Positions 38,660-50,049 of a stretch of 64,000 bases of DNA are shown here, one piece after another (the stretch's first letter is position 1; the number at the start of each line of letters is the position of its first letter). Position numbers and translations under genes: made by a program. This DNA comes from an uncultured Thiothrix sp. (lineage in GTDB: Bacteria; Pseudomonadota; Gammaproteobacteria; Poriferisulfidales; GCA-002705445): positions 16,001 to 80,000 of the forward strand of contig CACNYJ010000004.1 in the NCBI GenBank assembly GCA_902624655.1, in the 5' to 3' direction. The notes under the pieces are model-generated. The model saw only the letters and a program-made list of their open reading frames with translations. It was not told the DNA's origin and did no database searches.

Positions 38660-38965
38660 ATGGCAAAAAGATCAATGGTAGAAAGAGAGAAAAGAAGAAT
38701 AAAACTTAGCAAAAGAATGAATGTTAAGAGAGAAAGTCTTAAAAGTATAATTAAGAGCCAAAATACATCAATGGAAGAGAAGTTGGCAGCCTCGGAAAAA
38801 CTTCAAAAAATGCCAAGAGATTCAAGTGCATCGAGAATTACTAATAGATGCGCTATTACTGGAAGACCAAAGGGTTTTTACAGGAAGTTTGGACTTGGAA
38901 GAATCAAAGTTAGAGAAGCAGCAATGAGAGGAGATATTCCTGGATTAGTTAAAGCCAGTTGGTAA
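38660..38965 (+). CDS. rpsN: 30S ribosomal protein S14 (zinc-free type)
   Basis: The 101-residue, long C-minus form lacks the CxxC zinc pairs. The C-terminal [24 protein letters not shown] is typical. Confidence 0.97.
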   Translation: MAKRSMVEREKRRIKLSKRMNVKRESLKSIIKSQNTSMEEKLAASEKLQKMPRDSSASRITNRCAITGRPKGFYRKFGLGRIKVREAAMRGDIPGLVKASW

Positions 38966-38972
38966 TAAAATT

Positions 38973-39371
38973 ATGAGTATGAGTGATCCAATAGCAGCAA
39001 TGCTTACAATTATAAGAAACGGACAAATGGTTAATAAAACTTTTGTTTGTACTGATATGTCAAAAACAAAAGAGTCGATTTTATCTGTATTAAAGGAAGA
39101 AGGTTACATTTTAGATTATGAGATTAAGGAAATGGAGAATAATAAAAAAAGACTAAAGATAAAGTTAAAGTATTTCCAAGGAAAACCTGTTATCTCAAAT
39201 ATTAAGCGAGTTAGCAAACCTAGTCTTCGAATATATAAGAGTAAAAATGATTTACCTAAAGTCCTTGGCGGATTAGGTATTGCTATTGTGTCAACCTCTA
39301 GAGGAGTGATGACAGCCGATGCAGCAAAAAATCAAAACTGTGGCGGCGAAATTTTATGTACAGTGGAGTAA
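38973..39371 (+). CDS. rpsH: 30S ribosomal protein S8
   Basis: The 132-residue protein starts MSMSDPIAAMLTIIRNGQ and ends with the GVMTADAAKNQNCGGEILC block. Its likely role includes repressing the spc operon, as in E. coli. Confidence 0.97.
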   Translation: MSMSDPIAAMLTIIRNGQMVNKTFVCTDMSKTKESILSVLKEEGYILDYEIKEMENNKKRLKIKLKYFQGKPVISNIKRVSKPSLRIYKSKNDLPKVLGGLGIAIVSTSRGVMTADAAKNQNCGGEILCTVE

Positions 39372-39375
39372 CTGA

Positions 39376-39900
39376 ATGTCGAGAATTGCAAAACAACCTG
39401 TAATTATCCCAGAAGGAGTTGATATAAATATCAAGGATGGATTAATTTCCTTTAAAGGTCCAAAAGGAGAGATTTCAATGGATATTGATCTAAGTATTAA
39501 TATTAAAAAATCGGATAATGAATTAAATGTGGAATATAAAGATGATAAAAATGCGATTGCTGGAACGACCAGGTCGCTTATATTTAATAATGTCTTAGGA
39601 GTTACCCAAGGGTTTGAAAAAAAACTAAATTTAGTTGGGGTCGGCTACAAAGCAGAAGTCAAAAATAAAGCTTTGCACTTAAACTTAGGTTTTTCTCACC
39701 CTATTGTGTACGAATATACAGATGATATTGAAATTGTAACTCCATCACCAACAGAAGTTCATATAAAAGGTATAAGCAAACAAAAAGTTGGGCAAGTTGC
39801 TGCTGAAATAAGATCTTTCAGACCACCCGAGCCTTATAAAGGTAAAGGAGTAAAGTATAGTGATGAAAATATTATTCGAAAAGAGGCAAAAAAGAAATAG
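39376..39900 (+). CDS. rplF: 50S ribosomal protein L6
   Basis: The 174-residue protein has KPVIIP-like start KQPVIIPEGV, LNLVGVGYKAEV and the C-terminal RPPEPYKGKGVKY. Confidence 0.97.
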   Translation: MSRIAKQPVIIPEGVDINIKDGLISFKGPKGEISMDIDLSINIKKSDNELNVEYKDDKNAIAGTTRSLIFNNVLGVTQGFEKKLNLVGVGYKAEVKNKALHLNLGFSHPIVYEYTDDIEIVTPSPTEVHIKGISKQKVGQVAAEIRSFRPPEPYKGKGVKYSDENIIRKEAKKK

Positions 39901-39902
39901 TC

Positions 39903-40253
39903 ATGAAAAGTAAGGAAGCAAGATTAAAGTCTGCAAAAAAAATAAGATGTAAATTAGCACTTGGAGATAAGTTTAGGCTAACTGTTTATAAAACGTCTAT
40001 GCACACTTATGTTCAAATTTTTTCTCCAGAAGGAGAAATAGTTGTTTCAGCTTGTACATTAGAAAAGAATATTCGAAAAGATTTGAAGCACACAGGTAAT
40101 ATAGAGACAGCAAAAATTATTGGCAAAATTATCGCCGAACGCGCGATAGAAAAAAAGATAAAGAAAGTTGCTTTTGATAGAAGTGGTTTTAACTATCATG
40201 GAAGAGTTAAAGCATTAGCAGAATCAGCAAGAGAAAATGGTTTAGAATTTTAA
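39903..40253 (+). CDS. rplR: 50S ribosomal protein L18
   Basis: The 116-residue 5S-rRNA-binding protein has RLTVYKTSMHTYVQ and the C-terminal VAFDRSGFNYHGRVKALAE. Confidence 0.97.
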   Translation: MKSKEARLKSAKKIRCKLALGDKFRLTVYKTSMHTYVQIFSPEGEIVVSACTLEKNIRKDLKHTGNIETAKIIGKIIAERAIEKKIKKVAFDRSGFNYHGRVKALAESARENGLEF

Positions 40254-40265
40254 TTGGAAAAAAAT

Positions 40266-40793
40266 ATGTCATCAAATATAGAGAAATACCAAGGTAGCGA
40301 AGAACTTTTAGAGAAGTTAGTTAAAGTTAACCGAGTTGCAAAAGTTGTAAAGGGTGGAAGACAATTTGGTTTTACAGCTTTGACAGTGATAGGCGACGGA
40401 AATGGTAAGATTGGAGTTGGGTATGGTAAAGCAAAAGAAGTTCCGCTAGCTATTCAAAAAGCAATGGAGAAAGCAAGAAGAGATATGGTAAAAATTCCAA
40501 TAATAAATGGTACTTTGCATTACCCTCTTGTTGGCAGACATGGAGCAGCTAGAGTGTACATGCAGCCAGCATCAGAAGGTACTGGAATAATTGCTGGCGG
40601 TGCTATGAGAGCCGTTTTCGAGGTTCTTGGTATTAATAATGTTCTTGCGAAATGTATCGGTACTACAAATCCAGTAAATGTTGTAAAAGCTACAGTAAAT
40701 GGGTTGAGATCCGTTGAATCACCTCAGCATATCTCAAATAAGAGAGGAAAAAAAATCGAACATATACTAGGTATAAAGAATGTCGAAGATTAA
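40266..40793 (+). CDS. rpsE: 30S ribosomal protein S5
   Basis: I start at ATG 40266; a TTG at 40254 would add four residues. The 175-residue product has [21 protein letters not shown] and [13 protein letters not shown]. Its end overlaps rpmD by 14 bases. Confidence 0.97.
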   Translation: MSSNIEKYQGSEELLEKLVKVNRVAKVVKGGRQFGFTALTVIGDGNGKIGVGYGKAKEVPLAIQKAMEKARRDMVKIPIINGTLHYPLVGRHGAARVYMQPASEGTGIIAGGAMRAVFEVLGINNVLAKCIGTTNPVNVVKATVNGLRSVESPQHISNKRGKKIEHILGIKNVED

Positions 40794-40956
40794 AATTACA
40801 TTAATAAAAAGCTTAAGCGGTAGATTAAAATCACATCAAGCTTGTGCAAAAGGACTTGGTTTAAAAAAAATTCACAAACCAGTTGAAGTTATTGATACGC
40901 CTGAAAATAGAGGAATGATAAACAAGATAAATTATTTATTAAAGGTAGAGAAATAG
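40780..40956 (+). CDS. rpmD: 50S ribosomal protein L30
   Basis: This short gene of 58 codons lies between rpsE and rplO. The product begins [14 protein letters not shown] and has [16 protein letters not shown] and [14 protein letters not shown], all L30 signatures. It overlaps rpsE by 14 bases and ends 2 bases before rplO. Confidence 0.95.
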   Translation: MSKIKITLIKSLSGRLKSHQACAKGLGLKKIHKPVEVIDTPENRGMINKINYLLKVEK

Positions 40957-40958
40957 AT

Positions 40959-41390
40959 ATGGAATTAAATACAATCGCGTCCGTTGTTAAAAAGAAGACT
41001 GCCAAAAGAATCGGGAGAGGAACTGGTTCTGGTAATGGTAAGACTGGAGGTAGAGGACATAAAGGCCAAAAATCAAGAGCAGGCGGATATCATAAAGTTG
41101 GTTTTGAAGGCGGACAAATGCCTCTTCAAAGAAGACTACCTAAAATAGGATTTAAATCAAGGAGAAATGATACTCAGAGAATTAAACTATGTGAACTCAA
41201 TTTTAAAGGTAATAATAAAGTTATAGATATTGATCTTCTTAAAGAAAAAAAAGTTGTATCTCATAATATTAGCAAAGTAAAAGTTTATTTATCAGGAGAA
41301 TTGACCTCTAAAGTAAGCTTGAAAGGCATTAGCGTTACAAAGGGCGTAAGAAAAGTAATTGAAGATCTCGGTGGAAATATAAAAGAATAA
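40959..41390 (+). CDS. rplO: 50S ribosomal protein L15
   Basis: The 143-residue protein has the glycine/arginine-rich [21 protein letters not shown] and [14 protein letters not shown] segments. Confidence 0.98.
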   Translation: MELNTIASVVKKKTAKRIGRGTGSGNGKTGGRGHKGQKSRAGGYHKVGFEGGQMPLQRRLPKIGFKSRRNDTQRIKLCELNFKGNNKVIDIDLLKEKKVVSHNISKVKVYLSGELTSKVSLKGISVTKGVRKVIEDLGGNIKE

Positions 41391-41395
41391 GTATT

Positions 41396-42670
41396 ATGGA
41401 AGAATTAAAGAAAAGGCTGCTTTTTGTTTTTGGTGCTATCTTAGTTTATAGGATAGGAACATATATTCCTGTACCAGGAATAAATCCTGCAGCTTTAGCT
41501 AATTTTTTTGAACAACAAAGTGGAACCATAATAGACATGTTTAATATGTTCTCAGGTGGTGCCTTAGAAAGATTCAGTATATTAGCACTCGGAATTATGC
41601 CTTATATTTCAGCCTCAATCATTATGCAACTAATGTCAGCCACAATGCCATCTTTAAAAGAGCTGAAAAAAGAAGGCGACAGTGGAAGAAAAAAAATTAC
41701 TCAATATACAAGATATGGGACACTTCTTTTATCAACACTGCAAGCAGGAGGTGTAGCTGTAGCATTACAATCCCAAGGGATATCATTATATAGTGGTTCT
41801 GGATTTATTTTTTCAACGATAATAACTTTAGTTACAGGCACAATGTTTTTAATGTGGCTTGGAGAGCAAATTTCTGAAAAAGGGATCGGTAATGGAATAT
41901 CGATAATTATTTTTATTAGTATTGTATCCGGACTTCCAACTGCTGTCGGTGGAACTCTTGAGCTAGCGAGCACTGGTGAACTAAGCTCAGTTCTTGTTGT
42001 TATGATACTAGTATTGGCAGTATCGGTTACAGCCTTTGTAGTTTTTATTGAAAGGGGGCAAAGAAAAATAACTGTAAATTATGCAAGAAGACAACAAGGA
42101 AGAAAGCTTGTTCAAGCACAATCAAGTTATCTTCCATTAAAACTAAATATGGCTGGTGTAATTCCGCCTATATTTGCATCAAGTATTATCCTTTTTCCCT
42201 CAACATTGGGACAATGGGCAGGTTCATCTGAAAATATGAGTTGGTTAAAAGACATATCTTCAACTCTTGCGCCAGGGCAACCTATTTACGTTACTTTTTA
42301 TGCAGCAGCGATAATTTTCTTTTGCTTTTTTTATACTGCATTGGTTTATGATTCAAGGGAAACATCGGATAATTTAAAGAAGTCTGGAGCATCAATACCT
42401 GGAGTCAGACCTGGAGAGCAAACTTCAAAATATATTGATAGCGTATTAACTAGACTTACTGCAGTAGGAGCAATTTATATAACATTAGTATGCTTGTTAC
42501 CGGAATTCTTGATAATTGGTCTCAATGTTCCATTTTATTTTGGAGGAACATCACTCTTGATTATTGTTGTTGTAATAATGGATTTTATTGGCCAGCTTCA
42601 GTCACATATGATGAATTTACAATATGGAAGCTTAATGAAAAAAGCAAATTTACAGGGGTATAAAAGATGA
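41396..42670 (+). CDS. secY: Preprotein translocase subunit SecY
   Basis: The 424-residue, ten-helix channel protein shows [12 protein letters not shown] early, [14 protein letters not shown], and the cytoplasmic loop with [15 protein letters not shown]. Its stop overlaps the rpmJ ATG (ATGA). It pairs with SecE at 17901. Confidence 0.98.
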   Translation: MEELKKRLLFVFGAILVYRIGTYIPVPGINPAALANFFEQQSGTIIDMFNMFSGGALERFSILALGIMPYISASIIMQLMSATMPSLKELKKEGDSGRKKITQYTRYGTLLLSTLQAGGVAVALQSQGISLYSGSGFIFSTIITLVTGTMFLMWLGEQISEKGIGNGISIIIFISIVSGLPTAVGGTLELASTGELSSVLVVMILVLAVSVTAFVVFIERGQRKITVNYARRQQGRKLVQAQSSYLPLKLNMAGVIPPIFASSIILFPSTLGQWAGSSENMSWLKDISSTLAPGQPIYVTFYAAAIIFFCFFYTALVYDSRETSDNLKKSGASIPGVRPGEQTSKYIDSVLTRLTAVGAIYITLVCLLPEFLIIGLNVPFYFGGTSLLIIVVVIMDFIGQLQSHMMNLQYGSLMKKANLQGYKR

Positions 42671-42783
42671 AAGTTAGAGCATCTGTAAAAAAGATTTGCA
42701 GAAAATGCAAAATAATTAAAAGAAATGGAGTAATAAGGGTTATTTGTCCTGTTAACCCTAGGCATAAACAGAGACAGGGATAA
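42667..42783 (+). CDS. rpmJ: 50S ribosomal protein L36 (zinc-binding type)
   Basis: The 38 residues start [15 protein letters not shown]. The zinc ligands are C11, C14, C27 and H33 ([14 protein letters not shown]), so this is the standard zinc-ribbon form. It is coupled to secY. Confidence 0.96.
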   Translation: MKVRASVKKICRKCKIIKRNGVIRVICPVNPRHKQRQG

Positions 42784-42789
42784 AAATGA

Positions 42790-42817
42790 TTGAAGATATC
42801 ATGTAAATTGTTAGAAT
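42790..42817 (+). promoter_or_regulatory. Candidate alpha-operon promoter before rpsM
   Basis: TTGAAG (42790-42795) and TAGAAT (42812-42817) are separated by 16 bases, within the 56-base gap between rpmJ and rpsM. An SD (AGGA at about 42830) follows. A transcript from here would have a leader of about 16 bases, too short for the E. coli S4-binding pseudoknot. Confidence 0.35.
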
Positions 42818-42839
42818 ACATAGCATTTTAGGAAAAGTA

Positions 42840-43196
42840 ATGGCAAGAATAGCAGGTATAAACGTATCAGATAATAAGCACACAGTGATTGCTTTGCAGT
42901 CTATTTATGGTATTGGCGCCACAACGGCAAAGAAAATATGTGATGCTTCTAATATAAGTCCTTCAATTAAAATTAAAGAACTCACAGAGATCGAGCTTGA
43001 AACACTAAGAGCAGAAGTAACAAAATATAATATCGAGGGTGACTTAAGAAGAGAAGTAACAATGAACATTAAAAGATTAATGGATCTTGGTACTTACAGA
43101 GGTATTAGACATAGAAAAGGGTTGCCTTTAAGGGGTCAGAAAACAAAGAATAATTCACGAACAAGAAAAGGGCCAAGAAAGGCTATTAGGAAATAA
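42840..43196 (+). CDS. rpsM: 30S ribosomal protein S13
   Basis: The 118-residue protein starts [18 protein letters not shown] and ends [17 protein letters not shown]. It is first gene of the alpha operon. Confidence 0.98.
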   Translation: MARIAGINVSDNKHTVIALQSIYGIGATTAKKICDASNISPSIKIKELTEIELETLRAEVTKYNIEGDLRREVTMNIKRLMDLGTYRGIRHRKGLPLRGQKTKNNSRTRKGPRKAIRK

Positions 43197-43207
43197 TTTA
43201 ATTTATT

Positions 43208-43597
43208 ATGGCAAAAACAAATACAAAATCGAAAAAAAAGATTAAAAAAGTTGTAACTGATGGTATCGTTGTTATCAATTCCACCTTTAATAATACAATT
43301 GTTACAATTACTGATAGACAGGGCAACACACTTTGCTGGGCAACTGCTGGCGGCTCAGGATTCAGAGGATCAAGGAAAAGTACGCCATTTGCTGCACAAG
43401 TTGCTGCGGAGAAAGCTGGCAACATGGGTAAAGAATATGGTTTAAAAAATTTAATTGTTTTAGTCAAGGGCCCAGGCCCTGGACGAGAATCTGCAGTAAG
43501 AGCACTAAACAATATTGGCTATAAGATTACTGATATAAACGATGTCACACCAATCCCACATAACGGTTGCAGACCACCAAAGAAAAGGAGAGTTTAA
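43208..43597 (+). CDS. rpsK: 30S ribosomal protein S11
   Basis: The 129-residue protein has a basic N-terminus, then [12 protein letters not shown] and [14 protein letters not shown], ending [10 protein letters not shown]. Confidence 0.98.
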   Translation: MAKTNTKSKKKIKKVVTDGIVVINSTFNNTIVTITDRQGNTLCWATAGGSGFRGSRKSTPFAAQVAAEKAGNMGKEYGLKNLIVLVKGPGPGRESAVRALNNIGYKITDINDVTPIPHNGCRPPKKRRV

Positions 43598-43599
43598 TA

Positions 43600-44223
43600 G
43601 TGGCAAGATATATAGGACCAAAATGCAAATTGATGAGACGCGAAGGAAGTGATCTATTATTAAAGAGCAAGCATCGTTCTCTTGACTCAAAATGTAAAAT
43701 TGATAGTCAGCCAGGCCAGCATGCTGATAAAAAAGCTAGACTTTCTGATTATGGGTTGCAGCTTCGTGAAAAACAAAAATTAAAAAGGATATATGGTGTT
43801 CTTGAAAAACAATTTAGACTTTATTATAAAAAAGCAGCAAGGAGAAGAGGTTCTACTGGAGAAAATCTTCTTAAAATATTAGAGTGCAGACTAGACAATG
43901 TTGTCTACAGAATGGGTTTCGGATCAACAAGAGCAGAGGCAAGACAGCTTGTTAGTCACAAATCCATTTTAGTAAATGGAATAATCGTAAACATACCTTC
44001 ATATCAAGTCTCAGCTGAAGATGTAATATCTATTAAAGAAAAATCTAAGAGTCAAATAAGAATCAAAGACTCATTAGCTTTAAGTGATCAAGCTGGTTCT
44101 TTGTCATCATGGGTTTCAGTTGACAGTAAAAAAATGGAAGGTGTTTTTAAGTCTATACCTGAAAGAATGGATCTGCCTTCAGATATAAATGAGTCGTTAG
44201 TAGTTGAATTATATTCTAAATAA
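43600..44223 (+). CDS. rpsD: 30S ribosomal protein S4
   Basis: The start is the GTG at 43600 ([18 protein letters not shown]), with SD GGAG. An upstream ATG at 43567 lies inside rpsK. The product has 207 residues, an S4 domain with [21 protein letters not shown]. Confidence 0.97.
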   Translation: MARYIGPKCKLMRREGSDLLLKSKHRSLDSKCKIDSQPGQHADKKARLSDYGLQLREKQKLKRIYGVLEKQFRLYYKKAARRRGSTGENLLKILECRLDNVVYRMGFGSTRAEARQLVSHKSILVNGIIVNIPSYQVSAEDVISIKEKSKSQIRIKDSLALSDQAGSLSSWVSVDSKKMEGVFKSIPERMDLPSDINESLVVELYSK

Positions 44224-44238
44224 AAGAGGTAATATACT

Positions 44239-45237
44239 GTGTCAAATTTTAATAATTTATTAAAACCAAGAATAGTTAATATTGAGAACTTGTCATTAAA
44301 TAATACTAGAGTTACATTAGAGCCATTAGAGAGGGGTTTTGGCCATACTCTTGGAAGTGCTTTAAGAAGGATTCTCTTATCTTCTATTGTTGGATCTTCT
44401 GTAACTGAAGTCTCAATCGATGGCGTCCAACATGAATACAGCACTATAGAAGGAGTTCAAGAAGATGTTATCGACATAATGTTAAATTTAAAAGACATAT
44501 CGTTTAAAATGAATGGTAACCTAAGTTCATCACTAACCTTATCAAAAAATGAAGTTGGGCCAGTGTTAGCGTCGGATATTGAATTAAAGAATGATATTGA
44601 AATAGTTAATCCTGACCATGTTATTGCAAATATTACCACTGAGGGCGCTTCTATTAATATGCAAATTGAAGTTAATGAAGGTATAGGATATTCATCGGCT
44701 AACCAAAGAAAAGATAACTCAAACAGAGTTGTCGGATCTTTATTAATTGATGCAAGCTTTAGCCCGATTAAGAAAGTTGCTTATAAAGTTGACTCAGCTA
44801 GAGTAGAGCAGAGGACAGACTTAGATAAATTAATTATTGAGTTAGAAACTGATGGGACAATTGATCCAGAAGAATGTATTAGAGAGGCAGCAACTATACT
44901 ACACGATCAAGTTTCAGTTTTCGTTGATCTTAAAGCTATAGAAGAAAAAGAACAAAAAATAGAGGAAGCAGAAATCGATCCAAACTTATTAAGACCTGTT
45001 GACGATTTAGAGCTAACTGTTAGATCTGCAAATTGTCTTAAAGCAGAAAATGTTTATTACATTGGAGATCTTATTCAAAGAAGCGAAAATGAACTCTTAA
45101 AGACTCCAAATCTTGGTAAAAAATCTCTTACAGAAATTAAGGATATTCTTGGAACTTATGGACTTTCTCTAGGTATGAAATTAGACAATTGGCCACCAAG
45201 CAATTTACAAGATCAAGATCAGTCTAAAAAGTTTTAG
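44239..45237 (+). CDS. rpoA: RNA polymerase subunit alpha
   Basis: The 332-residue protein starts with GTG. The N-domain shows [19 protein letters not shown]; the C-domain has [32 protein letters not shown] for UP-element and activator contacts. Confidence 0.98.
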   Translation: MSNFNNLLKPRIVNIENLSLNNTRVTLEPLERGFGHTLGSALRRILLSSIVGSSVTEVSIDGVQHEYSTIEGVQEDVIDIMLNLKDISFKMNGNLSSSLTLSKNEVGPVLASDIELKNDIEIVNPDHVIANITTEGASINMQIEVNEGIGYSSANQRKDNSNRVVGSLLIDASFSPIKKVAYKVDSARVEQRTDLDKLIIELETDGTIDPEECIREAATILHDQVSVFVDLKAIEEKEQKIEEAEIDPNLLRPVDDLELTVRSANCLKAENVYYIGDLIQRSENELLKTPNLGKKSLTEIKDILGTYGLSLGMKLDNWPPSNLQDQDQSKKF

Positions 45238-45245
45238 GTAAAATT

Positions 45246-45626
45246 ATGAGACATAAATATTCTGGCAGAAGGCTTAATAGAACATCATCACATAGAACTT
45301 CAATGTTCAAAAACATGATGGCTTCATTAATTGAACATGAAGAAATTAAAACAACATTGCCAAAAGCAAAAGAGTTAAGAGGCTTTGTAGAAAGGTTGAT
45401 CACGATATCAAAAGTCGATACTGTCGCAAAAAGGAGAGTTGTGTTTTCACGAATTCGATCTAAAGATGCTGTAAAAAAATTATTTTCTGAACTTGGACCA
45501 AGATTTAAAAATAGACCAGGTGGATACCTAAGAATATTAAAATGTGGATTTAGAGCTGGCGACAAAGCTCCTATGGCAATTGTTCAGCTTGTCGATAAAA
45601 AAGAAGAAGCTGTTGAAGAATCATAA
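45246..45626 (+). CDS. rplQ: 50S ribosomal protein L17
   Basis: The 126-residue protein starts [23 protein letters not shown]. Its 3' end overlaps the convergent uvrA by 6 bases; no terminator hairpin is visible between them. Confidence 0.98.
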   Translation: MRHKYSGRRLNRTSSHRTSMFKNMMASLIEHEEIKTTLPKAKELRGFVERLITISKVDTVAKRRVVFSRIRSKDAVKKLFSELGPRFKNRPGGYLRILKCGFRAGDKAPMAIVQLVDKKEEAVEES

Positions 45627-48431
45627 TAATTTTTTTAAATATTTACCTGTATAAGATTTTTTTATTGTTGCAACTTTTTCAGGACTTCCTTCTCCAATAA
45701 CTTTACCTCCTTTAACACCACCATCTGGACCCATATCGATAATCCAGTCAGCTGTTTTAATTACATCAAGATTATGTTCTATAATGATAATAGTGTTACC
45801 TTTTTCTCTTAATTTATGAATTATCTTAAGTAATTGATTTACATCATGGAAATGAAGGCCTGTTGTTGGCTCATCAAAGATATATAGTGTTTTTCCTGTA
45901 TCTTTTTTTGATAATTCCTTAGCAAGTTTTACTCTTTGTGCTTCGCCGCCTGATAGAGTTGTAGCATTTTGTCCTACCGTTATATAAGACAAACCAACAT
46001 CAATCAAAGTTTTCAATTTTCTTTTTATAGTTGGCACATTATCAAAAAATGAATATGCTTCTTCGACAGTCATTGCTAACACTTCTGAAATATTTTTATT
46101 TTTATACAAAATATCTAAAGTTGCATTATTATACCTCTTACCTCTACATATATCGCACTGCACGTATATGTCTGGAAGAAAATGCATTTCGACTCTAATT
46201 ACTCCATCCCCATGACAAGATTCACATCTTCCTCCTTTAACATTAAAGCTAAATCTACCTGGACTATAACCCCGTGAGCGAGACTCTTTTGTTGAACAAA
46301 ATAAATCTCTAATTAATGTAAATAAACCTGTATAGGTTGCAGGATTTGATCTTGGAGTTCTTCCGATTGGGCTTTGATTTATTTCTATAATTTTATCTAG
46401 GTCTTCCCAGCCCTTAATGTTCTTAACTTCTCCATATGAGTGACTATTTTTGTTTATCTTGTTACTTAAGAATTTGTATAAAGTTTCATTTACTAGAGTC
46501 GATTTTCCTGAGCCAGATACGCCTGTAACACACGTAATAAGGCCTAATGGAATTTTTATATCAATATTTTTTAAGTTATTCGAACAAGCACCCTGTATTT
46601 GAATATGTTTTTTGTTTGGTTTTAATCTATGTTTCGGCACTTCAATTTCCCTTTTCCCAGATATATACATGCCAGTGATAGACTTCTTATTTTTTTCTAT
46701 TTCTTTTGGATTACCTTCAGCAATAATTTCTCCGCCATGTGATCCTGCTCCAGGACCAATATCAATAACATGATCCGCAGCCTTAATAGTGCATTCATCA
46801 TGCTCCACGACAATTACTGTATTTCCTAGATCTCTTAAATTACATAATGTTTCAATTAACTTATCATTATCTTTTTGATGAAGGCCAATAGAAGGCTCAT
46901 CAAGTATGTAAGTGACTCCAACTAGCCCTGCACCAATTTGACTTGCTAGACGAATCCTTTGATTTTCTCCTCCAGACAAAGTCTCAGCACTTCTGTCTAA
47001 GCTAAGATAATTTAAACCAACATTGTTTAGGAATCCAAGTCGAGATGAAATTTCTGTTATAAGTTTATCTGAAATTTTTTTCTTTTTACCATGAAGATTT
47101 AGTTTTTTAAAAAATTCTAAGGAATCTTCTATCGCCATCTCTGATATATCTGAAATATTTTTATCATCTATCAAAACATTTCTAGCTCCCTCAGATAATC
47201 TTGTACCATTACATTCTCCACAAATTTGCTTTGAAAGATATTTATTTAACTCTTCTCTAACGAAATTAGAATCAGTGTTGTTATATCTCCTTTCAAAATT
47301 ATTAATTACACCCTCAAATCTTTGCATTTTCGAAATCTTTTTTCCATTATTGTTATAGTAGGTAAATTTTATTTCTTCATTTTCTGTACCAAATAAAATA
47401 ACTTTTTTTGTTTTTTTACTTAGATCTCTAAATGACTTTTCCGTATCAAAATCATAGTGCTTTGATAAGGATTTAATAATTTGATAATAAAATTCATTTC
47501 TTTTATCCCAACCTTTAATTGCACCTTCTGACAAACTAAGCTCATCATTTACAATTTTGTTTTCGTCAAAAAATTGGTTTACTCCTAGTCCGTCGCATTC
47601 TCCACATGCACCTACTGGACTATTAAAAGAAAATAATCTGGGTTCTAGTTCTTCTATACTGTATCCGCATTGTGGACAAGCAAATTTTGAGGAATAGCTT
47701 TCATTTTTATCTTTATCTTTAGAGTATATTGTTACTAAGTCTGTCTTAAAATTTAAGGCTGTTTCTATTGACTCGGTAATTCTTATCTTTGAATCTTGTT
47801 TAACTTTTAATCTATCAACCACAAGCTCTAAAGTATTATTTTTTTTTGGATCAATTTTAGGAATCTCATTTATATTATAAATTTCATTATTCAATCTAAT
47901 CCGAAGAAATCCTTTTGCTTTTATATCATCAATTATATTTTTGTGTTCACCTTTTCTTTTTTGCACGATTGGGGTAAGAATTATTATTGATTCGTTTTTT
48001 TCATATTTTTCAAAAAGATCATCTACTATTTCTGATGCAGATTTTCCGTCTAAGCTCTTTTTGTGTTTTGGACAAACGGGATTTCCTGCTCTAGCAAAAA
48101 GAAGTCTCAAGTAGTCATGGATCTCAGTAATTGTTCCGACAGTAGATCTTGGATTATGCGAAGTTGTTTTTTGTTCTATTGATATAGCTGGTGACAATCC
48201 GTCTATATGATCAACTTCTGGTCTTTCCATTCGTGTTAGGAATTGACGGGCATAAGCTGAAAGAGATTCAACATATCGCCTTTGACCTTCAGCAAATATT
48301 GTATCAAAAGCTAATGTTGACTTTCCCGATCCAGACAATCCTGTAATTACAATTAGCTTGTCTCGTGGAATAGTTAAATCAATATTTTTTAAATTATGGC
48401 TTCTAGCGCCCTTAATTACTATATTCTGCAT
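45621..48431 (-). CDS. uvrA: Excinuclease ABC subunit A
   Basis: This 936-residue DNA damage sensor has two ABC ATPase halves: Walker A motifs GLSGSGKST near 31 and [10 protein letters not shown] in the second half, and signatures LSGGENQR and LSGGEAQR. Two zinc modules (CPQCG...CGECDG and CESCHGDG...CDICRG) are intact. It is divergent from ssb, the usual arrangement. Confidence 0.97.
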   Translation of the reverse strand: MQNIVIKGARSHNLKNIDLTIPRDKLIVITGLSGSGKSTLAFDTIFAEGQRRYVESLSAYARQFLTRMERPEVDHIDGLSPAISIEQKTTSHNPRSTVGTITEIHDYLRLLFARAGNPVCPKHKKSLDGKSASEIVDDLFEKYEKNESIIILTPIVQKRKGEHKNIIDDIKAKGFLRIRLNNEIYNINEIPKIDPKKNNTLELVVDRLKVKQDSKIRITESIETALNFKTDLVTIYSKDKDKNESYSSKFACPQCGYSIEELEPRLFSFNSPVGACGECDGLGVNQFFDENKIVNDELSLSEGAIKGWDKRNEFYYQIIKSLSKHYDFDTEKSFRDLSKKTKKVILFGTENEEIKFTYYNNNGKKISKMQRFEGVINNFERRYNNTDSNFVREELNKYLSKQICGECNGTRLSEGARNVLIDDKNISDISEMAIEDSLEFFKKLNLHGKKKKISDKLITEISSRLGFLNNVGLNYLSLDRSAETLSGGENQRIRLASQIGAGLVGVTYILDEPSIGLHQKDNDKLIETLCNLRDLGNTVIVVEHDECTIKAADHVIDIGPGAGSHGGEIIAEGNPKEIEKNKKSITGMYISGKREIEVPKHRLKPNKKHIQIQGACSNNLKNIDIKIPLGLITCVTGVSGSGKSTLVNETLYKFLSNKINKNSHSYGEVKNIKGWEDLDKIIEINQSPIGRTPRSNPATYTGLFTLIRDLFCSTKESRSRGYSPGRFSFNVKGGRCESCHGDGVIRVEMHFLPDIYVQCDICRGKRYNNATLDILYKNKNISEVLAMTVEEAYSFFDNVPTIKRKLKTLIDVGLSYITVGQNATTLSGGEAQRVKLAKELSKKDTGKTLYIFDEPTTGLHFHDVNQLLKIIHKLREKGNTIIIIEHNLDVIKTADWIIDMGPDGGVKGGKVIGEGSPEKVATIKKSYTGKYLKKLL

Positions 48432-48476
48432 TTACATATGATATTATTGTGTAACCAAAGCATAGAATAGTACTAC

Positions 48477-48524
48477 TAATACGAAAGGTATAGTATTAAT
48501 TGACTCATTTTAATAATGTATAAT
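48477..48524 (+). promoter_or_regulatory. Candidate ssb promoter region with inverted repeat
   Basis: The uvrA-ssb gap has an inverted repeat TAATAC-N10-GTATTA (48477-48498) and a consensus TATAAT at 48519-48524. TTGACT at 48500 is only 13 bases upstream, so the -35 is uncertain. The repeat does not match the CTGT-N8-ACAG LexA box. Confidence 0.35.
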
Positions 48525-48548
48525 GGATGCAGAAAGGGGGGCAACATA

Positions 48549-48998
48549 ATGGCTGGGGTAAACAAAGTGATCTTACTTGGAAGGCTTGGAGCAGATCCTG
48601 AGCTTCGCTCATCACCTTCAGGTGTTACATCGTGTAATTTAAGTATAGCAACTTCCATAAATTGGACAGATAAAAATTCTGGAGATAAGAAAGAAAAAAC
48701 AGAATGGCATAGAGTAGTTTTTTTTGGTAGGCCTGCTGAGGTGATTGATCAATATATGAAGAAAGGCCAACAACTTTATGTTGAGGGAAGGCTTGAAACA
48801 AGCAAATACGAAAAAGATGGTGTTGAAAGATTTTCGACAAATATAATAGGTGAGTCTTTTAATTTTATAAGTGGTGGTTCAGCACAAATGGATGACTTAA
48901 ATACGAATAAATTTTCTCCTGACGCGGAAAGTCAGAATAATAGCCCAAATAAAGATAATACTAAAAAAGATGATTTTGAAGACGACATACCTTTCTAA
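48549..48998 (+). CDS. ssb: Single-stranded DNA-binding protein
   Basis: ATG 48549 is chosen: the SD AAAGGGGGG precedes it and MAGVNKVILLGRLG is the family start. The 149-residue product has an OB-fold, a Ser/Asn-rich linker and the acidic partner-binding tip DDFEDDIPF. Confidence 0.97.
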   Translation: MAGVNKVILLGRLGADPELRSSPSGVTSCNLSIATSINWTDKNSGDKKEKTEWHRVVFFGRPAEVIDQYMKKGQQLYVEGRLETSKYEKDGVERFSTNIIGESFNFISGGSAQMDDLNTNKFSPDAESQNNSPNKDNTKKDDFEDDIPF

Positions 48999-49023
48999 AA
49001 GATAATTAACTAAAGATTTTTAA

Positions 49024-50037
49024 ATGATTCTGACCCTTGCTATTATAACAATACTACTATCATATATATTATCCATTTCTTTCGAATTGCTTTTTAAAAA
49101 ATTTCAATGGTTTATCGATGCGCCTAATAGTAGAAGCTCTCATTTATTACCGACACCATCAGCCGGAGGACTTGCAATAATATTTTCTTATGCAATTTTC
49201 ATCATTGGCTTATCTTTTATCAACACAATTGATAAAACTTCACTTGGAATATTATTTATTTTACTTTTACCAGTTATGCTGGTTGGTTTACTCGACGATC
49301 ATAAAGAAACAAAAATATCTTTAAGATTAATTATACAATTTATATCAGCCTCATTTTTGATTTACTACTTTCAAATTAATACAAATTGGGCACCTGATTT
49401 CACATTTACCCAATCATCTTTTTTGATAATTTTTTTATCAGTAGTATTGTCTGTATGGCTAATGAACTTATACAATTTTATGGACGGAGTTGATGGTTAT
49501 GCTGGATCCCAAGCTATTTTTGTATTTTCAGCCTCAGCACTTTTAGCTTACTTAAACAAGCCTGAAGAAAATATGCATCTATATTTAATAGGATTTTCGT
49601 TAGCAAGTCTTGGATTTCTTTTTAGAAACTGGCAACCCGCTAAAATTTTTATGGGAGATACTGGTAGTGTATCTATTGGCTTTATTATAGCTTTTTTTAT
49701 TTTTTTCAGTGCATCTGAGTCAATAATTAGCATTTACACATGGTTAATTTTACTTTCAGTCTTCATCTCCGATGCTACATATACATTATTTGTACGAGCT
49801 GTGACAAAAAAGAACTTAACGAAACCTCATTTGACGCATGGGTTTCATTTACTGTCAAAAAACAAAAAACCTCAAGTAAATGTTGCAAAATACATGATCT
49901 TTTTTAATATTTTTTGGGTTTTGCCCTTTGCGTTTATTTCAAATGTCTTTATAGACTTTCATATATTAGTTACAATAGTAGCATATTTGCCACTTTTGTT
50001 TTTACTATTGAAATTAGGAGCAGGTTTAGAGGATTAA
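49024..50037 (+). CDS. Undecaprenyl-phosphate sugar-1-phosphate transferase (MraY/WecA family)
   Basis: This 337-residue polytopic membrane enzyme has family motifs DAPNSRSSHLLPTPSAGG, LVGLLDDHKE, NLYNFMDGVDGYAG and FMGDTGS, plus a late HLTHGFHLL. It would start a lipid-linked O-antigen or exopolysaccharide unit by moving a sugar phosphate from a UDP-sugar to undecaprenyl phosphate. It most resembles WbpL/WecA-type rather than MraY proper. It stands alone here, with no glycan cluster nearby, so the sugar cannot be inferred. Confidence 0.85.
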   Translation: MILTLAIITILLSYILSISFELLFKKFQWFIDAPNSRSSHLLPTPSAGGLAIIFSYAIFIIGLSFINTIDKTSLGILFILLLPVMLVGLLDDHKETKISLRLIIQFISASFLIYYFQINTNWAPDFTFTQSSFLIIFLSVVLSVWLMNLYNFMDGVDGYAGSQAIFVFSASALLAYLNKPEENMHLYLIGFSLASLGFLFRNWQPAKIFMGDTGSVSIGFIIAFFIFFSASESIISIYTWLILLSVFISDATYTLFVRAVTKKNLTKPHLTHGFHLLSKNKKPQVNVAKYMIFFNIFWVLPFAFISNVFIDFHILVTIVAYLPLLFLLLKLGAGLED

Positions 50038-50049
50038 TAAAATTAAATT

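Noticed and set aside
42786-42806. Six-codon frame MIEDIM between rpmJ and rpsM
   Set aside because: No SD precedes it and it overlaps a better promoter candidate; not supported as a leader peptide.
48432-48548. LexA/SOS box between uvrA and ssb
   Set aside because: No CTGT-N8-ACAG-like site was found; the TAATAC/GTATTA repeat does not match.
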